In this document: piece by piece, positions 44,333 to 53,211 of the stretch
Layout: every line of letters begins with the position of its first letter
Numbering within the stretch: position 1 is the stretch's first letter
DNA from: Leisingera caerulea DSM 24564
GTDB lineage: Bacteria > Pseudomonadota > Alphaproteobacteria > Rhodobacterales > Rhodobacteraceae
Assembly (NCBI RefSeq): GCF_000473325.1
Contig: NZ_KI421513.1
Location: 921,217-985,216 of the forward strand
Direction of reading: 5' to 3'
Length of the DNA: 64,000 bases
Notes under the pieces: generated by a model
What the model was told of the DNA's origin: nothing
The model's database searches: none
The model's input: the letters and a program-made list of their open reading frames with translations, nothing else
Made by a program: the position numbers and the translations under genes

Positions 44333-45325
44333 TCAGGCGTCTTTACGGCTGTCCTCCATGGCTTTCAGAAACGCCTGCCCTTCTTCGCTGATCCGGGCCT
44401 TGCGGCCGCGGCGGCGGTGCCAGACCAGCGCCGATTCATGATACTCGCGCAAGCTGGCGTCGCGCAGCAGGTCTTCCTTGATCTCCAGCGCGGCAGAGAA
44501 ATTGTCAGCCAGCCGCCGGTCCTCTTCCTCGTTCCGGTCAAACTTGTGCCAGTAGCCCGGTTCGATAGAGGCTGTGAAATGGTTGGCCCGGCCGCGGGCT
44601 TTCTTGTTCAGGAACCCATCGCGCGAGCGCAGCGCATAATGGTTGAGCTGAGCTGCCGAATATCCATAGCTGCCGCGCACATACAGCGCGCCTTCCAGCT
44701 CATTCTGCGGCAGACGAGTGCCATCGGCCAGCTGCCAGTTCACTTCCTCCGGCGGAACGGCCAGAAAGGGGCGGTGAACGCCCATCCGCTCAAACTTCCC
44801 GTTGTTGCGGAAAGCCGTTTTAAAGAACCGGTGCTCATCCGACTGGCCTGCCTCCGGCTCAGCCCGAACAAAAGCCTGCGGCACGGCAGGGTGGTCCGCA
44901 GTCCCGACGCCCGCGTTGCCGAATATCCGCCAGACAAAGGAGACAGCGTCCGCGTCCTCCCGCACCGCCAGCAGCCCTGGCAGCGTGCCGTCAGCGGCGT
45001 TGATCTGCAGAAATTCGTCGACATCCGCCACCAGCACCCAGTCGGCCCCGGCCACCTTGGGCTCGTACTCTGCCCACATCAGCGCGCTTTTGTGCGGCCC
45101 GCGCCGCATCACCCGGTTAAAGCGGTGCTCAACCACCCCCATCCGGTGCAAGCAGCGCAGGATGTGGTCGGTCGGATCAGAGCAATCATTGGTGAAAACC
45201 ACAAAGTCACTGACACCGATGGACTTGTAGTGGCTGATCCAGTCGAGAATATAGGCGCCTTCGTCCTTCATGGTGGTCACAATCACCACATTCGGCGTGC
45301 CGCTCCGGCCGGTGTCCTGTGTCAT
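44333..45325 (-). CDS. Glycosyltransferase family 2 protein
   Basis: 330 aa, soluble. NVVIVTTMKDEGAYILDWISHYKSIGVSDFVV and the donor-binding D-x-D in VLVADVDEFLQI place it in the GT-A fold, of the subgroup (Glyco_tranf_2_4) common in roseobacters for capsule or exopolysaccharide. No export gene is near. Basic C-terminus. Sugar donor and acceptor unknown. The 130 bases after it toward the GlsB gene contain nothing recognisable. Confidence 0.85.
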   Translation of the reverse strand: MTQDTGRSGTPNVVIVTTMKDEGAYILDWISHYKSIGVSDFVVFTNDCSDPTDHILRCLHRMGVVEHRFNRVMRRGPHKSALMWAEYEPKVAGADWVLVADVDEFLQINAADGTLPGLLAVREDADAVSFVWRIFGNAGVGTADHPAVPQAFVRAEPEAGQSDEHRFFKTAFRNNGKFERMGVHRPFLAVPPEEVNWQLADGTRLPQNELEGALYVRGSYGYSAAQLNHYALRSRDGFLNKKARGRANHFTASIEPGYWHKFDRNEEEDRRLADNFSAALEIKEDLLRDASLREYHESALVWHRRRGRKARISEEGQAFLKAMEDSRKDA

Positions 45326-45455
45326 TCTCTGATGCTCTCTGCCTCGGGTCCCGCCGCATTTTGCTGCGATTGCGCTATCTTATCGAACAAGCTTCGCTGC
45401 GCAGCATGAATTGCGCTTTCCCGCTCCGGCTGTGTCCCGCGCGCCTCAGCCCCGG

Positions 45456-45692
45456 TTATCTGCTTACGTAGCGCTGCCAGAGCCAGATCAGCACCAGCGC
45501 CCCCAGCACCGCGCCGACGAACCCCGCCATGAACCCCATCACTGCAAGCAGCCCGCGCAGCACAAGCCCGCCGACCAGCGCGCCGGCCATGCCGATACAG
45601 ACCGTGGTGATGATATCGGTTTCCAGCCGCATCAGCCGCGTGGCCAGGAAGCCTGCCGCGGCACCGATGATGATCAGGGCAATTATGGGCAT
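45456..45692 (-). CDS. GlsB/YeaQ/YmgE-family stress membrane protein
   Basis: 78 aa with three helices. AAAGFLATRLMRLE and GMAGALVGGLVLRGLL are typical of the family (transglycosylase-associated protein), whose members rise in stationary phase and stress but have no known activity. It starts 12 bases after fmt and probably shares its transcript. Confidence 0.82.
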   Translation of the reverse strand: MPIIALIIIGAAAGFLATRLMRLETDIITTVCIGMAGALVGGLVLRGLLAVMGFMAGFVGAVLGALVLIWLWQRYVSR

Positions 45693-45704
45693 GCCGGCCT
45701 CCGG

Positions 45705-46610
45705 TTACAGGCGGCTGCCCTTCGGAACAGGGAAGCCGCGCAGGAATACATCCGGATCCTGCGCGCTTTTGCCTGCCCGTTGCAAGCGCAACAGCTGCAC
45801 CGCACCGGTCCCGCAAGCAATGGTCAGCGCGTCATCCAGCACCTCGCCGGGCGCGCCCTGGCCTTCCGCCAGGCGCGACGCCAGCAGCTTGACACGCTGG
45901 CCTTCGATCTCGCACCAAGCGCCGGGGAAAGGCGACAGACCGCGGATCTTGCGGTCCACGTCCGAGGCCGGGCGGGACCAATCGATCTGCGCCTCGCCCT
46001 TGTCGATCTTGCCGGCGTAGGTGACGCCCTCTTCGAGCTGCACCTGTGGCGTCAGCTCCGGCAGGCGCCGCAGCGCCTCGACGATCAGCCCTGCGCCCAT
46101 GTCCGAGAGCCGGTCATGCAACTGGGCAGTTGTTTCCTCAGCCCCGATTTCCGTCGCCTCGCGCAGCAATACCGGGCCGGTATCCAGCCCCGCCTCCATC
46201 TGCATGATGCAGATGCCGGTTTCGGCGTCGCCCGCCATGATCGCCCGGTGGATCGGCGCCGCACCGCGCCAGCGCGGCAACAGGCTGGCGTGGATGTTCA
46301 GGCAGCCGTGCTTTGGCGCATCCAGAATGGCCTGCGGCAGGATCAGGCCGTAGGCGACAACCACAGCGATATCAGCGTTCAGCGCCGCAAAAGCCGCCTG
46401 TTCCTCCGCGCCTTTCAGCGAGACCGGGTGGCGCACCTCGAGCCCCAAGGCCGCGGCGCGGGCGTGGACAGGGGTTGGACGGTCCTTCTTGCCGCGGCCC
46501 GCAGGCCGGGGGGGCTGACAGTAGACGGCGGCAATCTCGTGCCCGGCCCCCACCAGCGCGTCCAGCACCGGCACCGAGAAATCAGGGGTTCCCATGAAGA
46601 TAATGCGCAT
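45705..46610 (-). CDS. fmt: Methionyl-tRNA formyltransferase
   Basis: 301 aa. It formylates initiator Met-tRNA using 10-formyl-tetrahydrofolate. [17 protein letters not shown] starts the hydrolase fold, the catalytic Asn, His and Asp lie in [20 protein letters not shown] and [19 protein letters not shown], and the C-terminal OB-like domain binds tRNA. The def genes upstream complete the formylation cycle. 156 bases separate it from the degenerate deformylase, holding palindromes described separately. Confidence 0.96.
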   Translation of the reverse strand: MRIIFMGTPDFSVPVLDALVGAGHEIAAVYCQPPRPAGRGKKDRPTPVHARAAALGLEVRHPVSLKGAEEQAAFAALNADIAVVVAYGLILPQAILDAPKHGCLNIHASLLPRWRGAAPIHRAIMAGDAETGICIMQMEAGLDTGPVLLREATEIGAEETTAQLHDRLSDMGAGLIVEALRRLPELTPQVQLEEGVTYAGKIDKGEAQIDWSRPASDVDRKIRGLSPFPGAWCEIEGQRVKLLASRLAEGQGAPGEVLDDALTIACGTGAVQLLRLQRAGKSAQDPDVFLRGFPVPKGSRL

Positions 46611-46703
46611 ATCGTGCTCCTGCTCCCATCAAGGTCCCGCTATTGAGCACAAAGGGCTGCGCAGGCCTGCGGGGTGGCGCAATCGTGCTGCCCCAAGGGG
46701 CGG

Positions 46704-46755
46704 GTCATGCCGGAGGCATGCTTCCAGCATGACGCGGCCCGGCCTGCGGCCGGGC
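46704..46755. repeat. Tandem palindromes between def-like gene and fmt
   Basis: First element: a 30-base imperfect palindrome (46704-46733) with outer GTCATGC/GCATGAC and a central GCATGC. Second: GCCCGGCC-TGC-GGCCGGGC (46737-46755), a perfect 8-pair hairpin. Such pairs of palindromes recall REP-type elements. They could weaken read-through into fmt. Confidence 0.6.
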
Positions 46756-46766
46756 GGTGTTGTCTA

Positions 46767-47264
46767 TCAGCCGGTCAGCTTCTTCGCCTTGCGGATCAGC
46801 ATGTCGCGCTTCACCTTGCTCAGGCGGTCAAAATACATCCTGCCGTTCAGATGCTCGATCTGGTGCTGCACCGAGGTCGCCTCGATCCCGACAAAATCGC
46901 GCCGGTCAATCATGCCCTGCTCGTTCAGGTAGCGGACGGTGACAGCCCGCGGCCGTTTGATCCTGGCGGACACACCCGGCAGGTTGGGGCTTGCCTCGTC
47001 ATGCTCGCGCAGCTCAATCGAGGCGTGCAGAATCTCCGGGTTGGCAAGCTTCACCGCCTTGCCGCGCTCCGTGGAGCCATCGACAACGGCCAGCCGCAGC
47101 ATCACGCCGATCTGATTGGCAGCCAGCCCCACGCCCGGCATCGCGTCCATGGTATCGACCATGTCATTCCAGATTTCGCGGATTTCATCGGTGATCTCTG
47201 TCACCTCTTCAGCCTTTGTGCGCAGGCGCTTGTCAGGCCAGGGCAGGCAGGTGCGGACGGTCAT
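46767..47264 (-). CDS. Peptide deformylase-like protein, catalytic residues lost
   Basis: 165 aa with the full deformylase length. Motif 1 is kept (GVGLAANQ, 44-51). Motif 2, normally EGCLS, reads SPNLP, so the metal-binding Cys is replaced (Asn94). Motif 3, normally HEIDH, reads HQIEH (134-138), so the catalytic Glu is Gln. Both histidines remain. It is therefore unlikely to deformylate, though it may still bind ribosomes, peptides or metal. It lies 14 bases after an intact def gene and upstream of fmt in one direction. It is not a pseudogene in the usual sense: the frame is open and the fold conserved. Confidence 0.88.
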   Translation of the reverse strand: MTVRTCLPWPDKRLRTKAEEVTEITDEIREIWNDMVDTMDAMPGVGLAANQIGVMLRLAVVDGSTERGKAVKLANPEILHASIELREHDEASPNLPGVSARIKRPRAVTVRYLNEQGMIDRRDFVGIEATSVQHQIEHLNGRMYFDRLSKVKRDMLIRKAKKLTG

Positions 47265-47278
47265 GTCTGTAGGTTTCC

Positions 47279-47797
47279 TCAGGCGCGGGCGCGTTCGCGT
47301 TTCAGCTTCTGCATCTTGCGGGTGATCATCTGGCGCTTCAGCGGCTTCAGGTAATCAATGAACAGCTTACCGTTCAGATGGTCGATCTCATGCTGCACGC
47401 AAGTCGCCCACAGCCCGTCAAAGGTCTCGCGCCGCGCATTGCCGTCGCGGTCCATCCATTCGACGTCCACCACCTTGGGGCGGGTCACCTCGGCATACTG
47501 GTCCGGGATCGACAGGCAGCCTTCCTCATAGACATTTGTTTCATCCGAGGAGGAGATGATTTCCGGGTTGAACATCACCAGCGGGCGCGGGTCGCCGTCC
47601 TCTTCCTTGACGCAATCCAGCACGATCAGCCGTTGCATAATACCGATCTGCGGCGCCGCCAGGCCGATGCCGGGGGCTGCATACATGGTTTCCAGCATGT
47701 CATCCGCCAGCACGCGCAACTCGTCGCTGAGGTCCGGCACAGCCGCACAGACCTTTTTCAGGCGGGGATCGGGATGGATCAGGATCTGTCGTTTCAT
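47279..47797 (-). CDS. def: Peptide deformylase
   Basis: 172 aa, Fe/Zn enzyme that removes the formyl group from nascent chains. All motifs are present: GIGLAAPQ (43-50), EGCLS with Cys94, and HEIDH (136-140) with the catalytic Glu137. I chose ATG 47797 (MKRQILIHPDPRL), the usual family start; ATG 47827, with a GGGGGG stretch 8-13 bases upstream, would add 10 residues. This is the active partner of the degenerate copy downstream. Confidence 0.95.
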   Translation of the reverse strand: MKRQILIHPDPRLKKVCAAVPDLSDELRVLADDMLETMYAAPGIGLAAPQIGIMQRLIVLDCVKEEDGDPRPLVMFNPEIISSSDETNVYEEGCLSIPDQYAEVTRPKVVDVEWMDRDGNARRETFDGLWATCVQHEIDHLNGKLFIDYLKPLKRQMITRKMQKLKRERARA

Positions 47798-47896
47798 GAG
47801 GTTCATGTATGCGATCAGCCGCCCCATCGCAACGCCCCCCTTGCGCATGCCGCTGCAGCGATTAGCTTCGCTGCCAACCACAGGGGAGTTCACCAT

Positions 47897-49069
47897 ATGG
47901 ATTTTGACACGATCATCGACCGCCGCGGCACCCACAGCTCGAAATGGGACAAGATGGAAGCGCTGTTCGGCGTCTCCCCGCAGGACGGCCTGGCGATGTG
48001 GACTGCGGACTCCGATTATCAGACCGCGCCTTGTGTGATCGAGGCCGTCAAAAAGGCCGCTGAGCATGGCGTCTTCGGCTACTCCTGGCAGCATCCGGAG
48101 TATCTGCAAGCGGTGCAGTGGTGGATGAAAAACCGGCACAGCTGGGAGATTGAGACCGATTGGGTGCTGACCACCCAGGGTTTGGGCAACGCCATCGCCC
48201 TGAGCCTGGATGTCTGGAGCCAGCCCGGCGACGGCGTGGTGATCTTCTCGCCCGTCTACCATGAGTTTGCCCACAAGGTGAACAAGGCCGGGCGCAAGGT
48301 TACCGAGTGCCCGCTGGCGCGGGACGGCGACACCTACAACCTGGATCTTGACGATGCACAGTCGCGCCTGAACGGGAGTGAAAAACTGCTGCTGTGGTGC
48401 TCGCCGCAAAACCCCTCGGGCCGGGTCTGGACCCCGGAGGAGCTGCGTGCGGTGGCCGCGTTTGCCAAGCGCAACGATCTGATCCTGGTTTCTGACGAAA
48501 TCCACCACGATCTGGTCTATCCCGGCAGCACCTTCGTGCCGATGGATGTGGCGGCGCCCGAGGCGCGCGCCTGGACCGTTACCCTGACGGCGCCCTCCAA
48601 GAGCTTCAACATAGCGGGCCAGCGCACCGGCAACATGATCATACCCGACCCGGACCTGAGGTCCGCGATGCGCCATCGCCAGGCGACACTGGACTATGAC
48701 CCCAGTGCCCTTGGCGTGGCGATGATCACCGCCGCCTATTCTCCCGAAGGCGCCGAGTGGGTCGACGCCCAGATCGCCCATCTGCAGGGTAACCGCAAAC
48801 TGTTCGACGAGGCGGTCAACGCCCTGCCCGGTCTGAAATCCCTGCCGCTGCAGTCGACCTATCTGGCCTGGGTCGATTTCTCCGGCACCGGCATGAGCCG
48901 CGCGGAATTCATCAAGCGCCTGCGCGAGGACGCAAAAATCGCCACCTCGCCCGGCGACGGCTTCGGCACCGGCGGCGAGTTCATGGAACGCTTCAACCTG
49001 GCCACCCAGCGCGCCCGGGTCGAAGAAGCCTGCCGCCGCCTGACCGCAGCCTTCTCGGACCTGCAGTAA
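47897..49069 (+). CDS. patB: MalY/PatB-type aminotransferase (C-S beta-lyase)
   Basis: 390 aa, fold type I PLP enzyme. FDTIIDRRGTHSSKWD at the start and WTADSDYQTAP are MalY/PatB hallmarks, and PLP binds Lys in TLTAPSKSFNIAGQRTGN. NPSGRVW and SDEIHHDLVY supply further cofactor contacts. Related enzymes split cystathionine or act in sulfur-compound turnover. AGGGGAG precedes the ATG. It is followed after 2 bases by an L,D-transpeptidase gene. Confidence 0.88.
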   Translation: MDFDTIIDRRGTHSSKWDKMEALFGVSPQDGLAMWTADSDYQTAPCVIEAVKKAAEHGVFGYSWQHPEYLQAVQWWMKNRHSWEIETDWVLTTQGLGNAIALSLDVWSQPGDGVVIFSPVYHEFAHKVNKAGRKVTECPLARDGDTYNLDLDDAQSRLNGSEKLLLWCSPQNPSGRVWTPEELRAVAAFAKRNDLILVSDEIHHDLVYPGSTFVPMDVAAPEARAWTVTLTAPSKSFNIAGQRTGNMIIPDPDLRSAMRHRQATLDYDPSALGVAMITAAYSPEGAEWVDAQIAHLQGNRKLFDEAVNALPGLKSLPLQSTYLAWVDFSGTGMSRAEFIKRLREDAKIATSPGDGFGTGGEFMERFNLATQRARVEEACRRLTAAFSDLQ

Positions 49070-49071
49070 CA

Positions 49072-49599
49072 ATGAAACGCCTGCTGCGCCTGCTGGCGCT
49101 GGTTTTTCTGACCGGCGCCGCCTGGGCCGCCTGGCAGGCCTTTGCCCCGCGCCCCGTACCGCCGCAGGCCACGGCGGTGGACCGGATCGACCGCATCCTG
49201 ATCGAGAAATCCGCCCGCCGCCTGACCGCCAGCCGCGGCGGCGAAACGGTGCTGGAATTTCCCATTGCTCTTGGGTTCGAGCCTAATGGTGATAAGGAAC
49301 AGGAAGGCGACGGCAAAACCCCTGAGGGCACTTTTCAGATCGACCGGCGCAACCCCAACAGCGCCTATCACCTGTCATTGGGGATCAACTATCCCCAGCC
49401 CGAAGACCGGGCCCGCGCACAGGCCGCTGGGGTCAGCCCCGGCGGCGATATCTTCATTCACGGACAGCCGAACGCGGCGGGCAATCTGAGCACCCTGCCC
49501 GGCGACTGGACCGCCGGCTGCATTGCTGTCAGCAATCAGCAGATGGAAACGCTCTGGCGTCTGACGCAGGTCGGAACTGAGGTGGAAATCCGTCCCTGA
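49072..49599 (+). CDS. L,D-transpeptidase (YkuD) family protein
   Basis: 175 aa. One N-terminal hydrophobic helix (LLRLLALVFLTGAAWAAW) anchors or exports it. The YkuD domain ends with IFIHGQPN and DWTAGCIAVSNQQM, containing the catalytic His and Cys. Such enzymes form 3-3 peptidoglycan crosslinks or attach proteins to it. The start is 2 bases past the patB stop, so the genes are co-transcribed. Confidence 0.92.
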   Translation: MKRLLRLLALVFLTGAAWAAWQAFAPRPVPPQATAVDRIDRILIEKSARRLTASRGGETVLEFPIALGFEPNGDKEQEGDGKTPEGTFQIDRRNPNSAYHLSLGINYPQPEDRARAQAAGVSPGGDIFIHGQPNAAGNLSTLPGDWTAGCIAVSNQQMETLWRLTQVGTEVEIRP

Positions 49600-49608
49600 C
49601 CTGCCGCC

Positions 49609-49977
49609 TCAGATCTTGCCCTGCGACTGGTCGAAGGGGATCAGCCCGGCAGGCGCGTCCGGCGACTTATAGAAATCCAGCGGCGCTTTGTCGGAGGCAA
49701 GCGTCGAGCGCTTGAACTCATACCGCATCTCGCCGCCATCTTCCTCACTGGCGACAATCAGACATTGCGACAGATGGCGTGCGCCTTCGTAGATATCGAC
49801 CAGCCCGCGCAGCATCGGTGCGGTTTCCGCCTCGACAGAGAACCCAGTCTTCCAGATCCGCAACACCGGATACAGCTCATTATCCGCCATCACCCGCAGC
49901 CGGCTCTTCTTTCGCATCCCCCGCAGGCGGGCTGTATCGAGCGCTTCCTGCACGGCTTTGGGAACGTAGGTATTCAT
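49609..49977 (-). CDS. Conserved hypothetical protein
   Basis: 122 aa, soluble, no signal peptide. A basic N-terminus (ARLRGMRKKSRLRVM) is followed by a beta-rich part with LRIWKTGFSVEAETAPMLRGLVDIYEGARHL, in the parts VLRIWKTGFSV and RGLVDIYEG, and EMRYEFKRST near the end. The RxxxR plus glycine-strand pattern loosely recalls PilZ-like barrels, but the PilZ RxxxR and DxSxxG pair is not complete. I cannot assign a function. It converges on the L,D-transpeptidase gene. Confidence 0.65.
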   Translation of the reverse strand: MNTYVPKAVQEALDTARLRGMRKKSRLRVMADNELYPVLRIWKTGFSVEAETAPMLRGLVDIYEGARHLSQCLIVASEEDGGEMRYEFKRSTLASDKAPLDFYKSPDAPAGLIPFDQSQGKI

Positions 49978-50192
49978 AGCGGCAGCCTTCCAAATGCTTG
50001 GGTTTCCACGGATCTATTTATTCAACGGTGCGTCACAAAAAGATAAAATCAAGTGAACTTTTTCGGAAATTTCACGGCAGCGCAATTTTGTTGCGCCTGT
50101 GCAGTGGCGCAGAGGCCTTGCGCGCTGCGCTGCATAGGCGCAAGGCCCCGCCGGGCCTATGTTTGAACCGCACAGCAGCAGGAGCAGATACG

Positions 50193-51167
50193 ATGGGCCT
50201 TTTGATCGACGGAAAGTGGCGCGACCAGTGGTATGACACCGATTCCACCGGCGGCGCCTTCAAGCGCAGCGAATCGCAGTTCCGCAGCTGGATTACCGCC
50301 GATGGCAGTGCCGGCCCCTCGGGCGAGGGCGGCTTTGCGGCGGAAAGCGGGCGCTACCACCTGTACGTGTCGCTCGCCTGCCCCTGGGCCCACCGCACCC
50401 TGATCTTCCGCAAGCTGAAGGAACTGGAAGACCATATCTCCGTTTCTGTTGTGCATCCCGACATGCTGGGCGAAGGCTGGACCTTTGAGACCGACAGCCA
50501 CGGCGCCACGGGCGATACCCTGTTCGGCAGCTCGCATCTGCACCAAGTCTACACCCGGGCCGACTCCGTCTACACCGGCCGGGTGACTGTGCCTGTGCTG
50601 TGGGACAAGTTGCAAAACACCATCGTCTCCAACGAAAGCTCCGAGATTATCCGGATGTTCAATTCAGCCTTCGACGGGATCACCGGCAACACGGATGACT
50701 ACTGGCCGGAAGAACTGCGCGAGCCAATCGAGGCGGTGAACGCCCGCGTCTACAGCACCATCAACAACGGCGTCTACAAATGCGGCTTTGCCACCTCGCA
50801 AGAGGCCTATGACGAAGCCGTTGTGCCCCTGTTCGAAAGCCTGGACTGGCTGGAGGACCTGCTGTCGCAGCACCGTTACCTGCTGGGCGGCCGCATCACC
50901 GAAGCCGATTGGCGCCTGTTCACCACCCTGCTGCGCTTCGACCCGGTCTACCACGTGCATTTCAAATGCAACCGCAAGCGGCTGGTGGATTACCCGAACC
51001 TTTGGGCCTACACCCGCGAGCTGTACCAATGGCCCGGCGTGGCGGAAACCGTCGGGATGGACCACATCGTGCGCCACTATTATTACAGCCACGACACCAT
51101 CAACCCGCACCGTATCATTCCGGTCAATCCCGCGATCGACTGGATGGAACCGCACCGCCGCGGCTGA
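50193..51167 (+). CDS. Glutathionyl-hydroquinone reductase (Xi-class GST)
   Basis: 324 aa. The active-site Cys63 lies in SLACPWAHRTL, the CPWAxR mark of the Xi class (YqjG/PcpF). VPVLWDKLQNTIVSNESSEIIRM binds glutathione, and the C-terminal helical domain includes GRITEADWRLFTTLLRFDPVYHVHFKCN, all family-typical. It reduces glutathionyl-hydroquinones. CAGGAG precedes ATG 50193. The 215 bases upstream show nothing further. Confidence 0.92.
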   Translation: MGLLIDGKWRDQWYDTDSTGGAFKRSESQFRSWITADGSAGPSGEGGFAAESGRYHLYVSLACPWAHRTLIFRKLKELEDHISVSVVHPDMLGEGWTFETDSHGATGDTLFGSSHLHQVYTRADSVYTGRVTVPVLWDKLQNTIVSNESSEIIRMFNSAFDGITGNTDDYWPEELREPIEAVNARVYSTINNGVYKCGFATSQEAYDEAVVPLFESLDWLEDLLSQHRYLLGGRITEADWRLFTTLLRFDPVYHVHFKCNRKRLVDYPNLWAYTRELYQWPGVAETVGMDHIVRHYYYSHDTINPHRIIPVNPAIDWMEPHRRG

Positions 51168-51178
51168 CGCCTGCGACG

Positions 51179-51196
51179 TGACGCCGCCTGGCGTCA
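51179..51196. other. Short hairpin after the GST gene
   Basis: TGACGCC-GCCT-GGCGTCA, a perfect 7-pair stem 11 bases after the stop codon. No T run follows, so a terminator role is uncertain. Confidence 0.4.
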
Positions 51197-51268
51197 GATC
51201 CGCCTCTCCTGCATCAAATAGGGAGTTCACGCACTGAACCGGTTGCGTTAAGAAACGGGGAATCTCAT

Positions 51269-52279
51269 ATGGCATTCAACCAGCCTGGAGAGAAATATCC
51301 ACCGGTGACAACCGCGATGCCTGAACGCCCGCTTGATAACGCATCACCGCCCCGCGACCACGGCGGCAACCTCAGCGCAGCGATGGCCGAATTCGGCGGG
51401 ACACGCAGCGGCTGGATGGACCTGTCCACAGGCATCAACCCGCATCCCTACCCGCTGCCGGAGTTTGCCGCAGGCGATTGGCGCGCACTGCCTGACGCCG
51501 ATGCCCTGGCGGACCTCGAACAGGCGGCCCGAGCGTTCTGGAACATCCCCGGCGAGGCGGCGGTCCTCGCCGCGCCGGGCGCTTCTGCGCTGATCGCAGC
51601 CCTGCCCGCCCTGGCCGCGCCGCGCTGGGTTCAGATCACCAAACCCACGTACAACGAACACGCCGCCGCCTTCGAAGCCCGCGGCTGGAAAATTCGCGTC
51701 GACGGACCGGCCGAGGCCCGTGTCGTGGTCCACCCGAACAATCCGGACGGCCGCCTGTGGAGCGAAGAACATCTTTCCTCTCCGCTCACCATCGTCGACG
51801 AAAGCTTCTGCGACGTCTGCCCCGGCCAGAGCCTGATCCGCGCGGCTGAACGCCCGGGTGTCATCGTGCTGAAAAGCTTCGGGAAATTCTGGGGTCTTGC
51901 CGGCATGCGGCTGGGGTTTGCCATCGGTGACCCCAAGCTGATTGCCAATCTTGCCACCTGGCAGGGCCCCTGGGCCGTATCCGGCCCTGCTTTGCGCACC
52001 GGGGCGCTGGCCCTGCAGGACCGCCCCTGGGCCGAAGCCACCCGCACCCGCCTGAAACAGGATGCCGCCCGGCTGGATGAGCTGGTTCTGGCCAAGGGCG
52101 CCAGCCTGGCCGGCGGCACCGACCTGTTCCGGCTCTACACCGTGGAGGATGCTGCCGCCTGGCAGCGCCGGCTGGCCCGTGCCCATATCTGGAGCCGCAT
52201 CTTCCCCTATTCCCGAACCTATCTGCGCCTGGGCCTGCCGCCTTCGGACGGCTGGGACCGGCTGGAGGCGGCGCTATGA
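51269..52279 (+). CDS. cobC: Threonine-phosphate decarboxylase / cobalamin aminotransferase-fold CobC
   Basis: 336 aa, PLP fold type [16 protein letters not shown] and [16 protein letters not shown] open the protein as in CobC/CobD enzymes that make aminopropanol phosphate for the cobalamin lower loop. [12 protein letters not shown] and the PLP Lys in [17 protein letters not shown] are present. ATG 51269 is the start I used; MPERP at 51317 is an alternative. It overlaps cbiB by 4 bases. No cobalamin riboswitch is visible in the 101 bases before it. Confidence 0.9.
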   Translation: MAFNQPGEKYPPVTTAMPERPLDNASPPRDHGGNLSAAMAEFGGTRSGWMDLSTGINPHPYPLPEFAAGDWRALPDADALADLEQAARAFWNIPGEAAVLAAPGASALIAALPALAAPRWVQITKPTYNEHAAAFEARGWKIRVDGPAEARVVVHPNNPDGRLWSEEHLSSPLTIVDESFCDVCPGQSLIRAAERPGVIVLKSFGKFWGLAGMRLGFAIGDPKLIANLATWQGPWAVSGPALRTGALALQDRPWAEATRTRLKQDAARLDELVLAKGASLAGGTDLFRLYTVEDAAAWQRRLARAHIWSRIFPYSRTYLRLGLPPSDGWDRLEAAL

Positions 52280-53187
52280 GCACGGCCGCTATGCTGTCCC
52301 TGGCCCTGCTGCTGGATGCCGTCTTCGGCGAGCCGGAATGGCTCTGGTCCCGCCTCACCCACCCCGCGGTGCTGATGGGCAAGGCGGTCGGGTACCTGGA
52401 CCGCAAGCTCAACACTGGCGGCAACCGCCGCGGCAAGGGCGTGCTGGCAGCTCTGGCGCTGGTTCTATGCGGCTATTTCGCGGGCAAGCTGCTGGCGCTG
52501 CCGGGGGCGCTGGTGGAAATACTGGTGGCTGCCGTCCTGATCGCCCAGCGATCGCTGACCGAACATGTCGCCGCGGTCGCCAAGGGGCTGCGCAGCAGCC
52601 TGGCGGAAGGCCGCGAGGCGGTGGCGATGATCGTCAGCCGCGACACCGCTGCGATGTCCGCACCGCAAGTTGCCCGCTCCGCCATCGAAAGCGGGTCGGA
52701 GAACCTGTCCGACGGCGTCATCGCGCCTGCCTTCTGGTTCCTGATCGCCGGGCTGCCGGGGCTGATCATCTACAAGATGGTCAACACCGCCGACAGCATG
52801 ATCGGCTACCGCAATGACTGGTACAAGGACTTTGGCTGGGCCGCCGCCCGGCTGGACGACCTGCTGAACCTGATCCCGGCGCGGCTGACCGGCCTGCTGA
52901 TTGCGCTGCCCGGCGGCCAGCTGCGCCACTGGAACGCCATCGCGGCAGATGCCCGCAAACACCGCTCCCCTAACGCCGGCTGGCCCGAGGCCGCCATGGC
53001 GCGGGCGTTGAACACCGCTTTGGCCGGCCCGCGCTCCTATGACGGACAACTGAGGGACTTCCCCTGGGTTCATGCCGACGGAGCCAAAAGCGCCAGCGCC
53101 GAAACCATCAGCCGCGCCGTCACCCTGCTTTGGCAGACCTGGGCAATTGCCCTGGCACTGACCATTGCCATCGCCGTGTTTTTCTAG
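52276..53187 (+). CDS. cbiB: Adenosylcobinamide-phosphate synthase
   Basis: 303 aa membrane enzyme (CbiB, CobD in aerobic nomenclature) that joins aminopropanol phosphate to adenosylcobyric acid. [26 protein letters not shown] begins it, and [33 protein letters not shown] and [29 protein letters not shown] are hallmark blocks. Five or so helices. Coupled to cobC by ATGA overlap, which supplies its substrate. Confidence 0.94.
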   Translation: MSTAAMLSLALLLDAVFGEPEWLWSRLTHPAVLMGKAVGYLDRKLNTGGNRRGKGVLAALALVLCGYFAGKLLALPGALVEILVAAVLIAQRSLTEHVAAVAKGLRSSLAEGREAVAMIVSRDTAAMSAPQVARSAIESGSENLSDGVIAPAFWFLIAGLPGLIIYKMVNTADSMIGYRNDWYKDFGWAAARLDDLLNLIPARLTGLLIALPGGQLRHWNAIAADARKHRSPNAGWPEAAMARALNTALAGPRSYDGQLRDFPWVHADGAKSASAETISRAVTLLWQTWAIALALTIAIAVFF

Positions 53188-53211
53188 CACATAAGACCCT
53201 GTGGGAGCGGA

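Noticed and set aside
51168..51268. Cobalamin riboswitch ahead of cobC
   Set aside because: Considered because cobC-cbiB is often riboswitch-controlled. I could not find the B12 box or the long multi-stem leader; 101 bases are too few.
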